From Desulfobacterales bacterium (GTDB lineage Bacteria > Desulfobacterota > Desulfobacteria > Desulfobacterales > Desulfobacteraceae): a DNA stretch of 9,571 nucleotides. Shown in pieces: positions 1 to 6,115 of the stretch (position 1 is its first letter; each line of letters opens with the position of its first letter). The notes beneath the pieces were generated by a model. It searched no databases and was not told where the DNA came from. It saw only the letters and a program-made list of their open reading frames with translations. The translations under genes and the position numbers were made by a program. The stretch is from assembly GCA_022361095.1 (NCBI GenBank), contig JAKSBO010001014.1, positions 1 to 9,571 on the forward strand, given 5' to 3'.

Positions 1-2
1 AA

Positions 3-317
3 GAAGAGTTCTGGGAGAATGTTAATGTCACAGGAAGCAGCCGTGACTTTAACCAGACTCTGGAAAAAGGTTACAGACTTGCAGATTACATTGAATTCGG
101 CGAGCTTTTGGCCCGTGATGCGCTGACCCGTGAAGAATCTTGTGGTGGCCATTTCAGGGAAGAATCCCAGACAGAAGAGAACGAAGCCAAGAGAGATGAC
201 GAAAATTTCTGCCATGTTTCTGCTTGGGAATATGCCGGTGAAGGCAAAGATCCTATATTAAACAAAGAACCACTTGTTTTTGAAAATGTGAAATTAACGA
301 CAAGGAGCTACAAGTGA
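3..317 (+). CDS. sdhA: Succinate dehydrogenase/fumarate reductase flavoprotein subunit, C-terminal end (5' partial)
   Basis: The reading frame is open from base 3 to the TGA at 315-317 and encodes about 104 C-terminal residues of the FAD-binding subunit, which oxidises succinate to fumarate (or the reverse). The stretch [18 protein letters not shown], followed by a conserved Trp-Glu-Tyr block, is typical of the capping and C-terminal region of type-B (Bacteroidetes, epsilon- and deltaproteobacterial) flavoproteins, where the Arg after His-Phe lies near the substrate site. The FAD domain and any membrane anchor gene lie upstream of the window. The stop overlaps the start of the iron-sulfur subunit gene, so the two are translationally coupled in one operon. 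From this fragment I cannot tell dehydrogenase from fumarate reductase; the direction in vivo depends on the quinone and growth mode. Confidence 0.9.
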   Translation, partial: EEFWENVNVTGSSRDFNQTLEKGYRLADYIEFGELLARDALTREESCGGHFREESQTEENEAKRDDENFCHVSAWEYAGEGKDPILNKEPLVFENVKLTTRSYK

Positions 318-1084
318 TGGAAGAAAAATTTCTAAATCTAACACTGAAAGTGTGGCGCCAGAAACAGGGTGAGAAAAAAGGCAAAATTGAAACCTATCAG
401 GCAAAAAATATTTCCACTGATGCCTCTTTTCTGGAGATGCTTGATATCGTAAATGATGATCTCACAGTTGCCGGAATAGAACCCATTGCCTTTGACCATG
501 ACTGCCGCGAGGGAATTTGCGGTATGTGCGGCCAGGTTGTAAACGGATATGCTCACGGGGAAGAGAAAGGGACTACCCTTTGCCAGCTTCACATGAGACG
601 TTTCAAAGATGGCGACACCATATTTATTGAACCGTTCCGGGCAAAAGCATTCAAGGTTGTAAAAGACCTTGTTGTTGATAGAAGCGCCTTTGATAAGATT
701 ATCCAGGCCGGCGGTTATATCACTGCTAAAGCCGGTGGTGCTCCCGATGCAAATATTTTTCCGGTTACCTATGAGACATGTGAACTTTCCATGAATGCAG
801 CGGAATGTATCGGTTGCGGTGCCTGTGTTGCTGCATGCCCGAACGCGTCCGCTATGCTGTTTGTCAGCGCCAAGATTTCCCATCTTGCGCTGCTCCCCCA
901 GGGTCGGCCTGAGGCAGCTAAACGTGCATTGGCAATGGTCAGAACCATGGATTCTTGTGGTTTTGGCAACTGCTCAAATGAGAGAGAATGCGAAAACTCA
1001 TGTCCTAAAAACATTTCTATCACAAATATTGCTCGCATGAACAGAGAGTTCCTGTCCGCAGGTATTTGTTCCTCAGCGATGTAA
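317..1084 (+). CDS. sdhB: Succinate dehydrogenase/fumarate reductase iron-sulfur subunit
   Basis: This subunit carries electrons from the flavoprotein to membrane quinone through three iron-sulfur clusters. Counting from a possible GTG at 314, the N-terminal plant-type [2Fe-2S] domain has Cys64, Cys69, Cys72 and Cys90 (CREGICGMC, then LCQLHM). The C-terminal domain has [12 protein letters not shown] (Cys165, 168, 171, 175) and a second group with Cys220, Cys226 and Cys230-Pro. By analogy with E. coli SdhB spacing, Cys165/168/171/230 hold the [4Fe-4S] and Cys175/220/226 the [3Fe-4S] cluster. The ending [15 protein letters not shown] is typical of type-B enzymes. The length of about 255 residues is normal. 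AAGGAG at 302-307 serves either GTG 314 (6-base gap) or ATG 317 (9-base gap); I chose ATG, and both overlap the sdhA stop. A strong terminator follows at about 1107. The paired membrane cytochrome b is presumably upstream of sdhA, as in other type-B operons. Confidence 0.93.
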   Translation: MEEKFLNLTLKVWRQKQGEKKGKIETYQAKNISTDASFLEMLDIVNDDLTVAGIEPIAFDHDCREGICGMCGQVVNGYAHGEEKGTTLCQLHMRRFKDGDTIFIEPFRAKAFKVVKDLVVDRSAFDKIIQAGGYITAKAGGAPDANIFPVTYETCELSMNAAECIGCGACVAACPNASAMLFVSAKISHLALLPQGRPEAAKRALAMVRTMDSCGFGNCSNERECENSCPKNISITNIARMNREFLSAGICSSAM

Positions 1085-1106
1085 GACTAAGGTAAGAAAG
1101 CGTTAT

Positions 1107-1137
1107 AGGGTGGGACTGTATTTGTCCCACCTTTTTT
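1107..1137 (+). terminator. Intrinsic terminator of the sdh operon
   Basis: A perfect 8-bp stem, GGTGGGAC (1109-1116) with GTCCCACC (1124-1131), encloses a 7-base loop and runs directly into six T residues (1132-1137). It starts 23 bases after the sdhB stop. This is a textbook rho-independent terminator, so the succinate dehydrogenase operon ends here and the next gene needs its own promoter. Confidence 0.92.
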
Positions 1138-1298
1138 AACTTTAAAATAATATTTACTAATTAATATAATATGGAAACAAGAGAGCCGGCAAATATGATA
1201 AGAATCAAATGGCTTTGACTATTTTTCATTCATTTTGTCAACTTCTAGTTTCAATGATTAATTTGGCCCATTGCCAGTAATAATTAAGAAGTAATGCC

Positions 1299-2129
1299 GT
1301 GAGACCATCTCCAATCATCAAGCTGTTGCAGGAACATAAAGCCCTTTTCACTATCGTTGTTGTGGGGCTTTTTTTACTTGAACTTGAAATATTTGCCTTG
1401 GCAATTATGCATTCAGGCAAAAAATCCGTCCTTCAAGTGATCGACTACCAGGGTCAAGTCATACATGAATCCAGTGGAAATAATTTAAGCGACTTTAACA
1501 GGCCTAATTTTGAAAAGGTTTTTGGGCCCCTTGACAACTACACGCTGCAGCTCAATAAGCACGACGTCCCATTCCCGTTTCGGGCTTGGTTTGTAGCTGC
1601 CGTCTGCATCCCCATTGGTGCGATGATGCTTTTTGCATTTGTCGTTAAAGGGTATCTGGTGATTTTTCATGGAGAAAAGGTTGAGAAACCGGCTGAACAA
1701 GATGCCGATCCTGTAAATGACCCCCTCAGTGAAACAAAACTGGAATCGACGCTGAACCGCATCAGCCGTATGAATATTTTTAACATCGGCTTTTTGGTGT
1801 TCATTGGGGTGATTTCGTACTGGATCATTCCCAACGCATTTTCATATTTGGGACAGATTGGATTTGATTTTTTTGCGCAGTACGAATGGGTGTTTTTTGT
1901 ATTGCTGGGGATCATTGTATTTGTGTGCCTCTGGATAATTTACCTGCGTTATCTGCTTGCAAAAAAGAGCATCCAAAGCCAGACTGAGCTTCAAAAACAT
2001 CGCATCAGTCTTGAGTATAATGCACAGACAGATGACCTGCTTCAGCTTGAAGGGCCATCTGAAACAGACCCGCAAATCATAGAGTACAAACCCCAAGACC
2101 CGGAATCGGAAGAGTTGCCGCCATCTTGA
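1299..2129 (+). CDS. Uncharacterised four-helix membrane protein
   Basis: I do not recognise a named family. The 276-residue product has four hydrophobic segments at about residues 15-37, 96-121, 158-180 and 196-218. Between helices 1 and 2 lies a segment of about 58 residues (VIDYQGQVIHESSG, then FGPLDNY), probably extracytoplasmic, ending in PFPFRAWF just before helix 2. A charged loop rich in Lys, Glu and Asp separates helices 2 and 3. The C-terminal tail of about 55 residues is acidic and Gln/Pro-rich, probably cytoplasmic. GTG 1299 is the only usable start: the frame closes upstream at TAA 1281 and the nearby ATG 1294 is out of frame and meets TGA at once. AAGAAG at 1286-1291 is a modest ribosome site. 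It lies after the sdh terminator, so it is probably a separate unit; a weak promoter (TTGTCA at 1235 with an AT-rich -10 near 1258) is possible. It converges on the minus-strand gene that follows. Confidence 0.8.
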   Translation: MRPSPIIKLLQEHKALFTIVVVGLFLLELEIFALAIMHSGKKSVLQVIDYQGQVIHESSGNNLSDFNRPNFEKVFGPLDNYTLQLNKHDVPFPFRAWFVAAVCIPIGAMMLFAFVVKGYLVIFHGEKVEKPAEQDADPVNDPLSETKLESTLNRISRMNIFNIGFLVFIGVISYWIIPNAFSYLGQIGFDFFAQYEWVFFVLLGIIVFVCLWIIYLRYLLAKKSIQSQTELQKHRISLEYNAQTDDLLQLEGPSETDPQIIEYKPQDPESEELPPS

Positions 2130-2258
2130 TACGTTTAATGAACGTGCCGATAAGTTAAGTTGCTAGGCATTCTTTCATTCTTTGTTGTGGTTCAGGCCTC
2201 GGTGCTGGTAGGTCAGGTTTGCCCATGGCGTTCGTCTGTTGCATGAGAAGGGTGCCGA
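2130..2258. other. Convergent intergenic region
   Basis: This gap lies between two converging genes. I see only a small 5-bp hairpin, ACGTT-TAATG-AACGT (2131-2145), right after the plus-strand stop, and an 8-base direct repeat GTGCCGAT at 2144-2151 and 2252-2259. Neither strand shows a stable stem followed by a T-run, which is unusual for a convergent junction. Confidence 0.5.
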
Positions 2259-3701
2259 TCACATTACGGCTAAAAATTCCTGCTGAAGTTTTACCCTTTC
2301 TTCTGTTTTTTTAAGTACTTCTTTCAGGGTTTGCTGTTCAATCCTTGATAGCTTTTTAGGATTAATATGATTATTTGCTTCTCTGCCTTCGTTGATAATC
2401 GCACCGATCTGATTTATAAATCTTAAATGCATCATATAGCTGTAAGAATGCCTTAAATCATCATAATCGGATTCGGTGATGACATTTTTTTTATAGAGTA
2501 ACTCTAATCGTTCCATGGTATTTGTCGCAGATATTTTATTTTGAAGCGCATAAATTCTTGCAAAATCCACCACAAGCATCATTGGTTTTTTAATGTCAAA
2601 CGTATTTTTTAATTCCCCCTTTGATTCAACAATAAAATTTCCCCAAAAGCCCAGGGGGACTCTAAAGTGAGATGCGTTTTCAGCCATATATCTGAAAAAA
2701 ACTTTACGCTTATCCAAAAAATCAAAAAGAGATGCCCTGAGTCCATTGACTAAACTGATATCTCCATATCCAAGACGAAAGTCAAAAAAGATACTTGTTT
2801 GAAGAAGCGTCTCAGGGCTTGCGTTATATATCCATTTGTTAAAATATTTTTCCCATATGGAAAAAGGCTGACACCATTTTGGGTTTTTGGCCATTACATT
2901 GCCTTTACAAAAATCATACCCAGTTTTAGCAAGCATATTACACACGCATTCGCCTAACTTCAAAAAATATGAATTTACGGATTCCAGGCGTTCTTCATTT
3001 ACATCTTCAAAAATAATCGCATTATCCTGGTCCGTTTTAAGCGTCTGTTCTTTTCTTCCTTCGCTTCCCATAACCATAAAAGCGAATTTAACAGGCGGTT
3101 GCCCGATTTCCTCTATGGCAAAGGTTATCAGTTTTTCTAAAATTGTATCTGTTATTGCCGTAACAAAATTATTTATATTTTGAGCTTTTGCGCCTTCATT
3201 TATTAGCATATATATACTTTGGGGGAGTTGTTTTTGTTTTTTTGATATTTCTTCATAAGATACAGCTTTATTGATCTCTTTTATGAATAAGAAAGGCAAT
3301 TTGCCTTGTGCATTGATAAGATCGCTGTTTGTAATTACACCTATTGCATCATTTTCATTGTTAATTACAGCTAAATGTTTTACCCCTGTCTTCATTATAG
3401 TAATGAACGCTTCAAAAACGCTTGAATGCTCGGAGATACTTATTAAAGGAGAAGACATGATTTCAGAAATAGGATTTGAAATTATTATATCAGCCGCCAC
3501 AACTTTATTTCGAAAATCCTGATCGGTTGCTATGCCTATAAATTTTCCATCCTTCTCTATGAGAATCGAGCTGCATTTGTGTTGTTTCATTAAAATAGCA
3601 GCATCTTTAATGGAGTTATTTGCATCGCAGAAAAGTACAGTTTTTCTTACCACGCTTGATATGGAATTGCTGAAAAATTGCAAGGACTCTTCTTTGCACA
3701 T
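2259..3701 (-). CDS. CBS-pair / DUF294 nucleotidyltransferase-like signalling protein
   Basis: This 480-residue soluble protein has two CBS domains (about residues 17-70 and 76-132), which in this family usually sense adenine nucleotides. A DUF294 domain related to the GlnD/GlnE nucleotidyltransferase fold follows (about 150-290), then the DUF294 C-terminal putative substrate-binding helical domain (about 335-475). The nucleotidyltransferase signature GSEGRKEQTLKTDQDNA is at residues 212-228, with the metal-binding Asp pair of TDQDNA intact, so it could transfer a nucleotide to a protein or small molecule; the substrate is unknown. Many relatives carry an N-terminal cyclic-nucleotide-binding domain that is absent here. 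The ATG at 3699-3701 has a GAGG ribosome site seven bases upstream (AGAGGAT in the minus-strand sense). It is visibly richer in A/T codons than the GTPase gene across the divergent gap. It is a paralogue of the C-terminal half of the receptor that starts at 7528, sharing SEGRKEQT, TDQDNAIIFEDV and MAKNPK. Confidence 0.88.
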   Translation of the reverse strand: MCKEESLQFFSNSISSVVRKTVLFCDANNSIKDAAILMKQHKCSSILIEKDGKFIGIATDQDFRNKVVAADIIISNPISEIMSSPLISISEHSSVFEAFITIMKTGVKHLAVINNENDAIGVITNSDLINAQGKLPFLFIKEINKAVSYEEISKKQKQLPQSIYMLINEGAKAQNINNFVTAITDTILEKLITFAIEEIGQPPVKFAFMVMGSEGRKEQTLKTDQDNAIIFEDVNEERLESVNSYFLKLGECVCNMLAKTGYDFCKGNVMAKNPKWCQPFSIWEKYFNKWIYNASPETLLQTSIFFDFRLGYGDISLVNGLRASLFDFLDKRKVFFRYMAENASHFRVPLGFWGNFIVESKGELKNTFDIKKPMMLVVDFARIYALQNKISATNTMERLELLYKKNVITESDYDDLRHSYSYMMHLRFINQIGAIINEGREANNHINPKKLSRIEQQTLKEVLKKTEERVKLQQEFLAVM

Positions 3702-3735
3702 ATTTTATCCTCTAAAAATATAGTCGATGTTTTTG

Positions 3736-3895
3736 ATCGCCATTTTAACGGTATTTCAGTCTCTGTTGCGATTCGGCCTAATTGCGAGTGTTTAAGGCAG
3801 ATGAAAATTTTAAACCCCAAAAAAAGATGGCATTCCATGGGGAGTGAAATTTTCATCCAGGCCGGGGGCAAAGAATCGTTTGGCCCGCCACCGGC
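3736..3895. ncRNA. Candidate structured intergenic element: three tandem hairpins
   Basis: Three inverted-repeat structures follow one another. Hairpin 1 pairs ATCGC (3736-3740) with GCGAT (3768-3772), and inside it AACGG (3747-3751) with CTGTT (3763-3767), leaving a six-base bulge. Hairpin 2 pairs GATGAAAATTT (3800-3810) with AAATTTTCATC (3847-3857), then CCCC (3815-3818) with GGGG (3839-3842), then ATGG (3827-3830) with CCAT (3835-3838) around a CATT loop, leaving an A-rich bulge. Hairpin 3 pairs GCCGG (3861-3865) with CCGGC (3891-3895), and GGGCAAA (3866-3872) with TTTG and CCC (3879-3886), with small bulges. Such a chain suggests a structured RNA, a 5' leader of the minus-strand CBS gene, or a REP-like repeat. 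Strand and transcription are unknown. It does not match the cyclic-di-GMP riboswitch consensus I know. Confidence 0.4.
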
Positions 3896-4108
3896 AAAAG
3901 GGCTGTTTTCTAAGGAAGCTATATTAAACTTTATATTGTGCAAGTATTTAAGTGATAACGACAAATTTATATGTTCAACTAAATATAATATAACAAAAAT
4001 ATGGGAATTTATATCAAATTCTTTTAAAGGGCGTCTTTGCATCTATATTATTATATTGGAAAAAGCAGGATGCTTAATTGAAAGGTCAAGCCGGGACAAT
4101 AAATCAAA

Positions 4109-4137
4109 TTGACACCCTTGAGCTGTTTTTCTATACT
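4109..4137 (+). promoter_or_regulatory. Sigma-70 promoter for the EHD-like GTPase gene
   Basis: TTGACA (4109-4114, a perfect -35) is separated by 17 bases from TATACT (4132-4137, five of six -10 matches). Transcription should start near 4144, giving a leader of about 77 bases before ATG 4221. Such a near-consensus housekeeping promoter predicts steady expression unless a repressor acts. I see no convincing operator palindrome over it. Confidence 0.75.
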
Positions 4138-4220
4138 CGACTGGCTGTATTAATGACAATATCCGTCGCCTGATATCTTTAGCGGCATACTTTAATCTGA
4201 AAATTACTTGGGAGGAATCC

Positions 4221-5678
4221 ATGGATCGTGAAAACTATATGAATGCCCTTAGGGAAGATATCGTGGATACCATAACCCGGCACCTGACACCGGTGGCACA
4301 GCGCTACGGTTACAGCGATATGCCATTGGAGACAAATGTGAAATGGCGTCCCATGGTGCTGGTCATCGGTAATTATTCTTCCGGAAAATCTTCCTTGATC
4401 AATGAATTTTTAGGCGCAAAAATTCAGGACACGGGCCAGGCCCCCACAGATGACTCATTTACTGTACTGACCTATGATGATTCCGTGCCCGAGACCCAAG
4501 GGATTCAGATGGTGGAGCAACGAGACGGCAAAACCCTGCTTAATGATCCTGAATACCCCTTTGCCACCCTTAAAAAACACGGCCAGCGTTTTGCTGCACA
4601 TTTTCAACTGAAAAAAATCAACTCGCCTTTTTTAAAAAATCTGGCCATTATTGATACCCCCGGTATGCTTGACAGCATTTCCGAACGGGATCGGGGATAT
4701 GATTATCAGGAGGTCCTCGGGGATCTGGCCCAGAAAGCAGGGCTCGTGCTGGTGCTGTTTGACGCCCATAAAGCCGGAACCGTGCGGGAGGCGTATAAAA
4801 GCATTCGGGATACCCTGACCGCTCATACTTTTGAAGACCGGATCATTTTTGTGCTCAACCGCATTGACGAATGCACCACGTTTAATGATTTGCTGCGGGT
4901 GTATGGCACTTTGTGCTGGAATCTGTCCCAGATTACCGGGCGAAAGGACATCCCTATGATTCGGATGACCTATTCGGCCAATGCGGCTGCTGTCAATAAC
5001 TCGGCTGCACCTGAGTTTCTTCCCCTTCTTGAAAATCAGCGGGAGGACCTTAGGCAAACCATTTTACAGACCCCCTTGCGCAGGCTGGATCATCTGGCCA
5101 CTTATTTGGAGATTCACGGGGAGCGCCTGGCCCATTATATTGAAGCGATTCAGGCCTTTGGCCTGGAATTCCAAAAGTTTCGCATACAAAAAATGCTTAT
5201 CGGGCTGCTGGTCAGCCTTCTTGGGGGAGGCCTGATTGCCTTTGCCCTGATGATGCTGGTCGGAATGGCTGATCCTACTGTGCTGTCATCTGTGGGGGGG
5301 ATCAGTGCGGGGCTGATTATGATTTTATGGATGATATATCCCCAGAAAAAGCTGGAGTCAAAATTCCGTGCCACCCGACTGCAAGATCTTAGTACACTTA
5401 CCCAGATCAACGATCAGACCCGTAAAGACAGTTGGGGCGCTATCCGGGATTCGGTATATGAGCATTTGAAAGCAAACAAAGGCGACTACACCCTTTATGA
5501 TCTTAAACTGGATCTGTTTAACATCCGGCAGATTAATGAAGAGGTCACCCACGAAATCCGGGAGGCATTAAGCGGATTCAGGGGTAAGTCGGAGAATGAT
5601 TTGAAAGAATGGAGAGAAAAACGTTCCGCCCGTGAAAACGATAAAAAGGATTTGCCTTGGCAAGATGTTATTATTTAA
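4221..5678 (+). CDS. EHD-like dynamin-superfamily GTPase with C-terminal membrane segments
   Basis: The 485-residue protein has a complete large-GTPase domain: P-loop GNYSSGKSS (residues 50-58), switch-I Thr in QAPTDDSF (73-80), DTPG (145-148) and the base-recognition motif NRID (213-216, where NKxD is usual). Several blocks read like the G domain of eukaryotic EHD ATPases/GTPases: PTDDSF, RGYDYQEVL after DTPGML, LFDAHKAGT, and LLRVYGTLCWNLSQI. Two hydrophobic segments follow at about residues 325-347 and 354-373, probably a membrane hairpin, then a charged helical tail ending in a Lys/Arg/Glu-rich stretch. By family analogy it should bind nucleotide, oligomerise on the inner membrane and bend or fuse it; base preference is not predictable, because EHDs use ATP. 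GGGAGGA at 4210-4216 is a strong ribosome site five bases before ATG. A sigma-70 promoter lies at 4109-4137. No EH domain is present. Confidence 0.85.
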   Translation: MDRENYMNALREDIVDTITRHLTPVAQRYGYSDMPLETNVKWRPMVLVIGNYSSGKSSLINEFLGAKIQDTGQAPTDDSFTVLTYDDSVPETQGIQMVEQRDGKTLLNDPEYPFATLKKHGQRFAAHFQLKKINSPFLKNLAIIDTPGMLDSISERDRGYDYQEVLGDLAQKAGLVLVLFDAHKAGTVREAYKSIRDTLTAHTFEDRIIFVLNRIDECTTFNDLLRVYGTLCWNLSQITGRKDIPMIRMTYSANAAAVNNSAAPEFLPLLENQREDLRQTILQTPLRRLDHLATYLEIHGERLAHYIEAIQAFGLEFQKFRIQKMLIGLLVSLLGGGLIAFALMMLVGMADPTVLSSVGGISAGLIMILWMIYPQKKLESKFRATRLQDLSTLTQINDQTRKDSWGAIRDSVYEHLKANKGDYTLYDLKLDLFNIRQINEEVTHEIREALSGFRGKSENDLKEWREKRSARENDKKDLPWQDVII

Positions 5679-5716
5679 TCGGTCTCTTTTGCCATATGCA
5701 TGCCTTTTTTCAATCC

Positions 5717-5759
5717 CAGGCCGTGATGCTCTGACAGGGCCTGAACAGTTATGGTTTTT
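5717..5759 (+). terminator. Weak candidate terminator after the GTPase gene
   Basis: CAGGCC (5717-5722) pairs with GGCCTG (5738-5743) around a 15-base loop, and five T residues follow at 5755-5759. The loop is long and the T-run is 11 bases from the stem, so termination would be inefficient at best. It is the nearest candidate downstream of the GTPase stop. Confidence 0.25.
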
Positions 5760-5796
5760 AAATGGCTTCAAACCGGTTTGCCGGGGCTTGGTATTG

Positions 5797-5819
5797 CCGC
5801 CCTGTGATAAAACAGGCGG
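5797..5819. repeat. Inverted repeat (bulged hairpin)
   Basis: CCGC (5797-5800) and CTGT (5802-5805) pair with ACAG (5812-5815) and GCGG (5816-5819) around the loop GATAAA, with one bulged C at 5801. No T-run follows. It sits 17 bases after the palindrome CAAACCGGTTTG (5769-5780). It could be part of the GTPase transcript 3' end or a protein-binding dyad upstream of the next promoter. Confidence 0.45.
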
Positions 5820-5889
5820 TGAAGCATGACGGACGTCATTCGATCAAATTCCATTGGGATTGTGTGAATTCGGAGGGATACCCAAGCTC

Positions 5890-5918
5890 TTGATAATCTT
5901 TTTTTTCTTTGTTATACC
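5890..5918 (+). promoter_or_regulatory. Sigma-70-like promoter for the DUF2333 gene
   Basis: TTGATA (5890-5895, five of six -35 matches) lies 17 bases before TATACC (5913-5918, four of six -10 matches). Transcription would start near 5925, giving a leader of roughly 190 bases before ATG 6116. The optimal spacing and the T-rich spacer support it; there is no experimental evidence. Confidence 0.55.
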
Positions 5919-5951
5919 TTGCTAAACAAGAAAAAGGAGGTTCTTAGTCCT

Positions 5952-5993
5952 TTGTCAATGCCGCAGCTTAAGGAGATTGCGGGGGTGTCGTAA
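5952..5993 (+). CDS. Possible 13-codon leader ORF
   Basis: A near-perfect Shine-Dalgarno, AAAGGAGG (5933-5940), precedes TTG 5952 by 11 bases; the in-frame ATG 5958 is 17 bases away. The frame reads MSMPQLKEIAGVS and stops at TAA 5991. It has no run of a single regulatory amino acid, so a classical amino-acid attenuator is not indicated. The strong ribosome site with no longer gene behind it suggests either a leader peptide or the relic of a lost gene start. Confidence 0.2.
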   Translation: MSMPQLKEIAGVS

Positions 5994-6062
5994 ACATATT
6001 TGATTCCCCTGCTGGAATATTTTGATACCCGGAACGTGACCACCCGGGGTTGGCGATATATG

Positions 6063-6097
6063 TAAGCCCTGAGGGGGGCTTAACCCATAGTTTTTTT
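6063..6097 (+). promoter_or_regulatory. Hairpin with downstream T-run in the DUF2333 leader
   Basis: TAAGCCC (6063-6069) pairs with GGGCTTA (6076-6082) around a six-base loop, and seven T residues occur at 6091-6097. The gap of eight bases between stem and T-run makes it a weak terminator. GGGTT (6047-6051) can pair with AACCC (6082-6086), giving a second, nearly exclusive fold. It sits directly before the ribosome site AAGGAG (6104-6109), so it could influence read-through or translation of the DUF2333 gene. Confidence 0.35.
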
Positions 6098-6115
6098 ATT
6101 GGCAAGGAGAGGGAT

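Larger units (their letters stand above)
3702..4220. other. Divergent intergenic region of 519 bases
   Basis: This region separates the minus-strand CBS-DUF294 gene from the plus-strand GTPase gene. The part next to the CBS gene holds three consecutive hairpins (3736-3895, listed separately). The middle part (about 3900-4100) is AT-rich with no structure or gene I can defend. The right end carries the GTPase promoter (4109-4137) and an untranslated leader of roughly 75-80 bases. Open frames exist on both strands, for example 3678-4112 (+) and 3647-4042 (-), but they overlap each other and the CBS gene start and look like chance frames over the structured element. Confidence 0.7.
5679..6115. 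other. Intergenic region and long leader between the GTPase and DUF2333 genes
   Basis: The left half (5679-5840) holds several dyads: a 6-bp stem at 5717-5743, the 12-bp palindrome CAAACCGGTTTG (5769-5780), a bulged hairpin at 5797-5819 and ATGAC-GGAC-GTCAT (5826-5839). The right half holds a promoter (5890-5918), a strong Shine-Dalgarno with a 13-codon frame (5933-5993), a hairpin plus T-run (6063-6097), and the ribosome site of the DUF2333 gene (6104-6109). Longer open frames that cross into the flanking genes look like shadows. Confidence 0.6.

Noticed and set aside
338..883. Long open frame antisense to sdhB (181 codons)
   Set aside because: It lies wholly opposite a clear iron-sulfur subunit with all cluster cysteines; no domain, promoter or ribosome site supports it.
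1294..1304. ATG 1294 as start of the membrane protein
   Set aside because: It is in another frame and reads ATG CCG TGA, so it ends at once; GTG 1299 is the only start in the long frame.
3736..3895. Cyclic-di-GMP (GEMM) riboswitch upstream of the CBS-DUF294 gene
   Set aside because: I checked the minus-strand sense for the GEMM conserved core and tetraloop-receptor pieces and did not find them in order.
3678..4112. 144-codon plus-strand frame, and the 131-codon minus-strand frame 3647-4042, in the divergent intergenic region
   Set aside because: They overlap each other and the start of the CBS-DUF294 gene, run through the hairpin element, show no domain and lack good ribosome sites.
4632..5057. 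141-codon frame antisense to the GTPase
   Set aside because: It opposes the conserved DTPG to NRID part of the G domain and has no independent support.
5632..5829. 65-codon frame crossing the GTPase stop
   Set aside because: It overlaps the GTPase C-terminus out of frame, has no ribosome site and no recognisable content; the region is better explained by dyads and a possible terminator.
6050..6115. Upstream TTG start extending the DUF2333 protein by 22 residues
   Set aside because: The TTG has no ribosome site and the extension runs through the leader hairpin and T-run; ATG 6116 has AAGGAG at ideal spacing.
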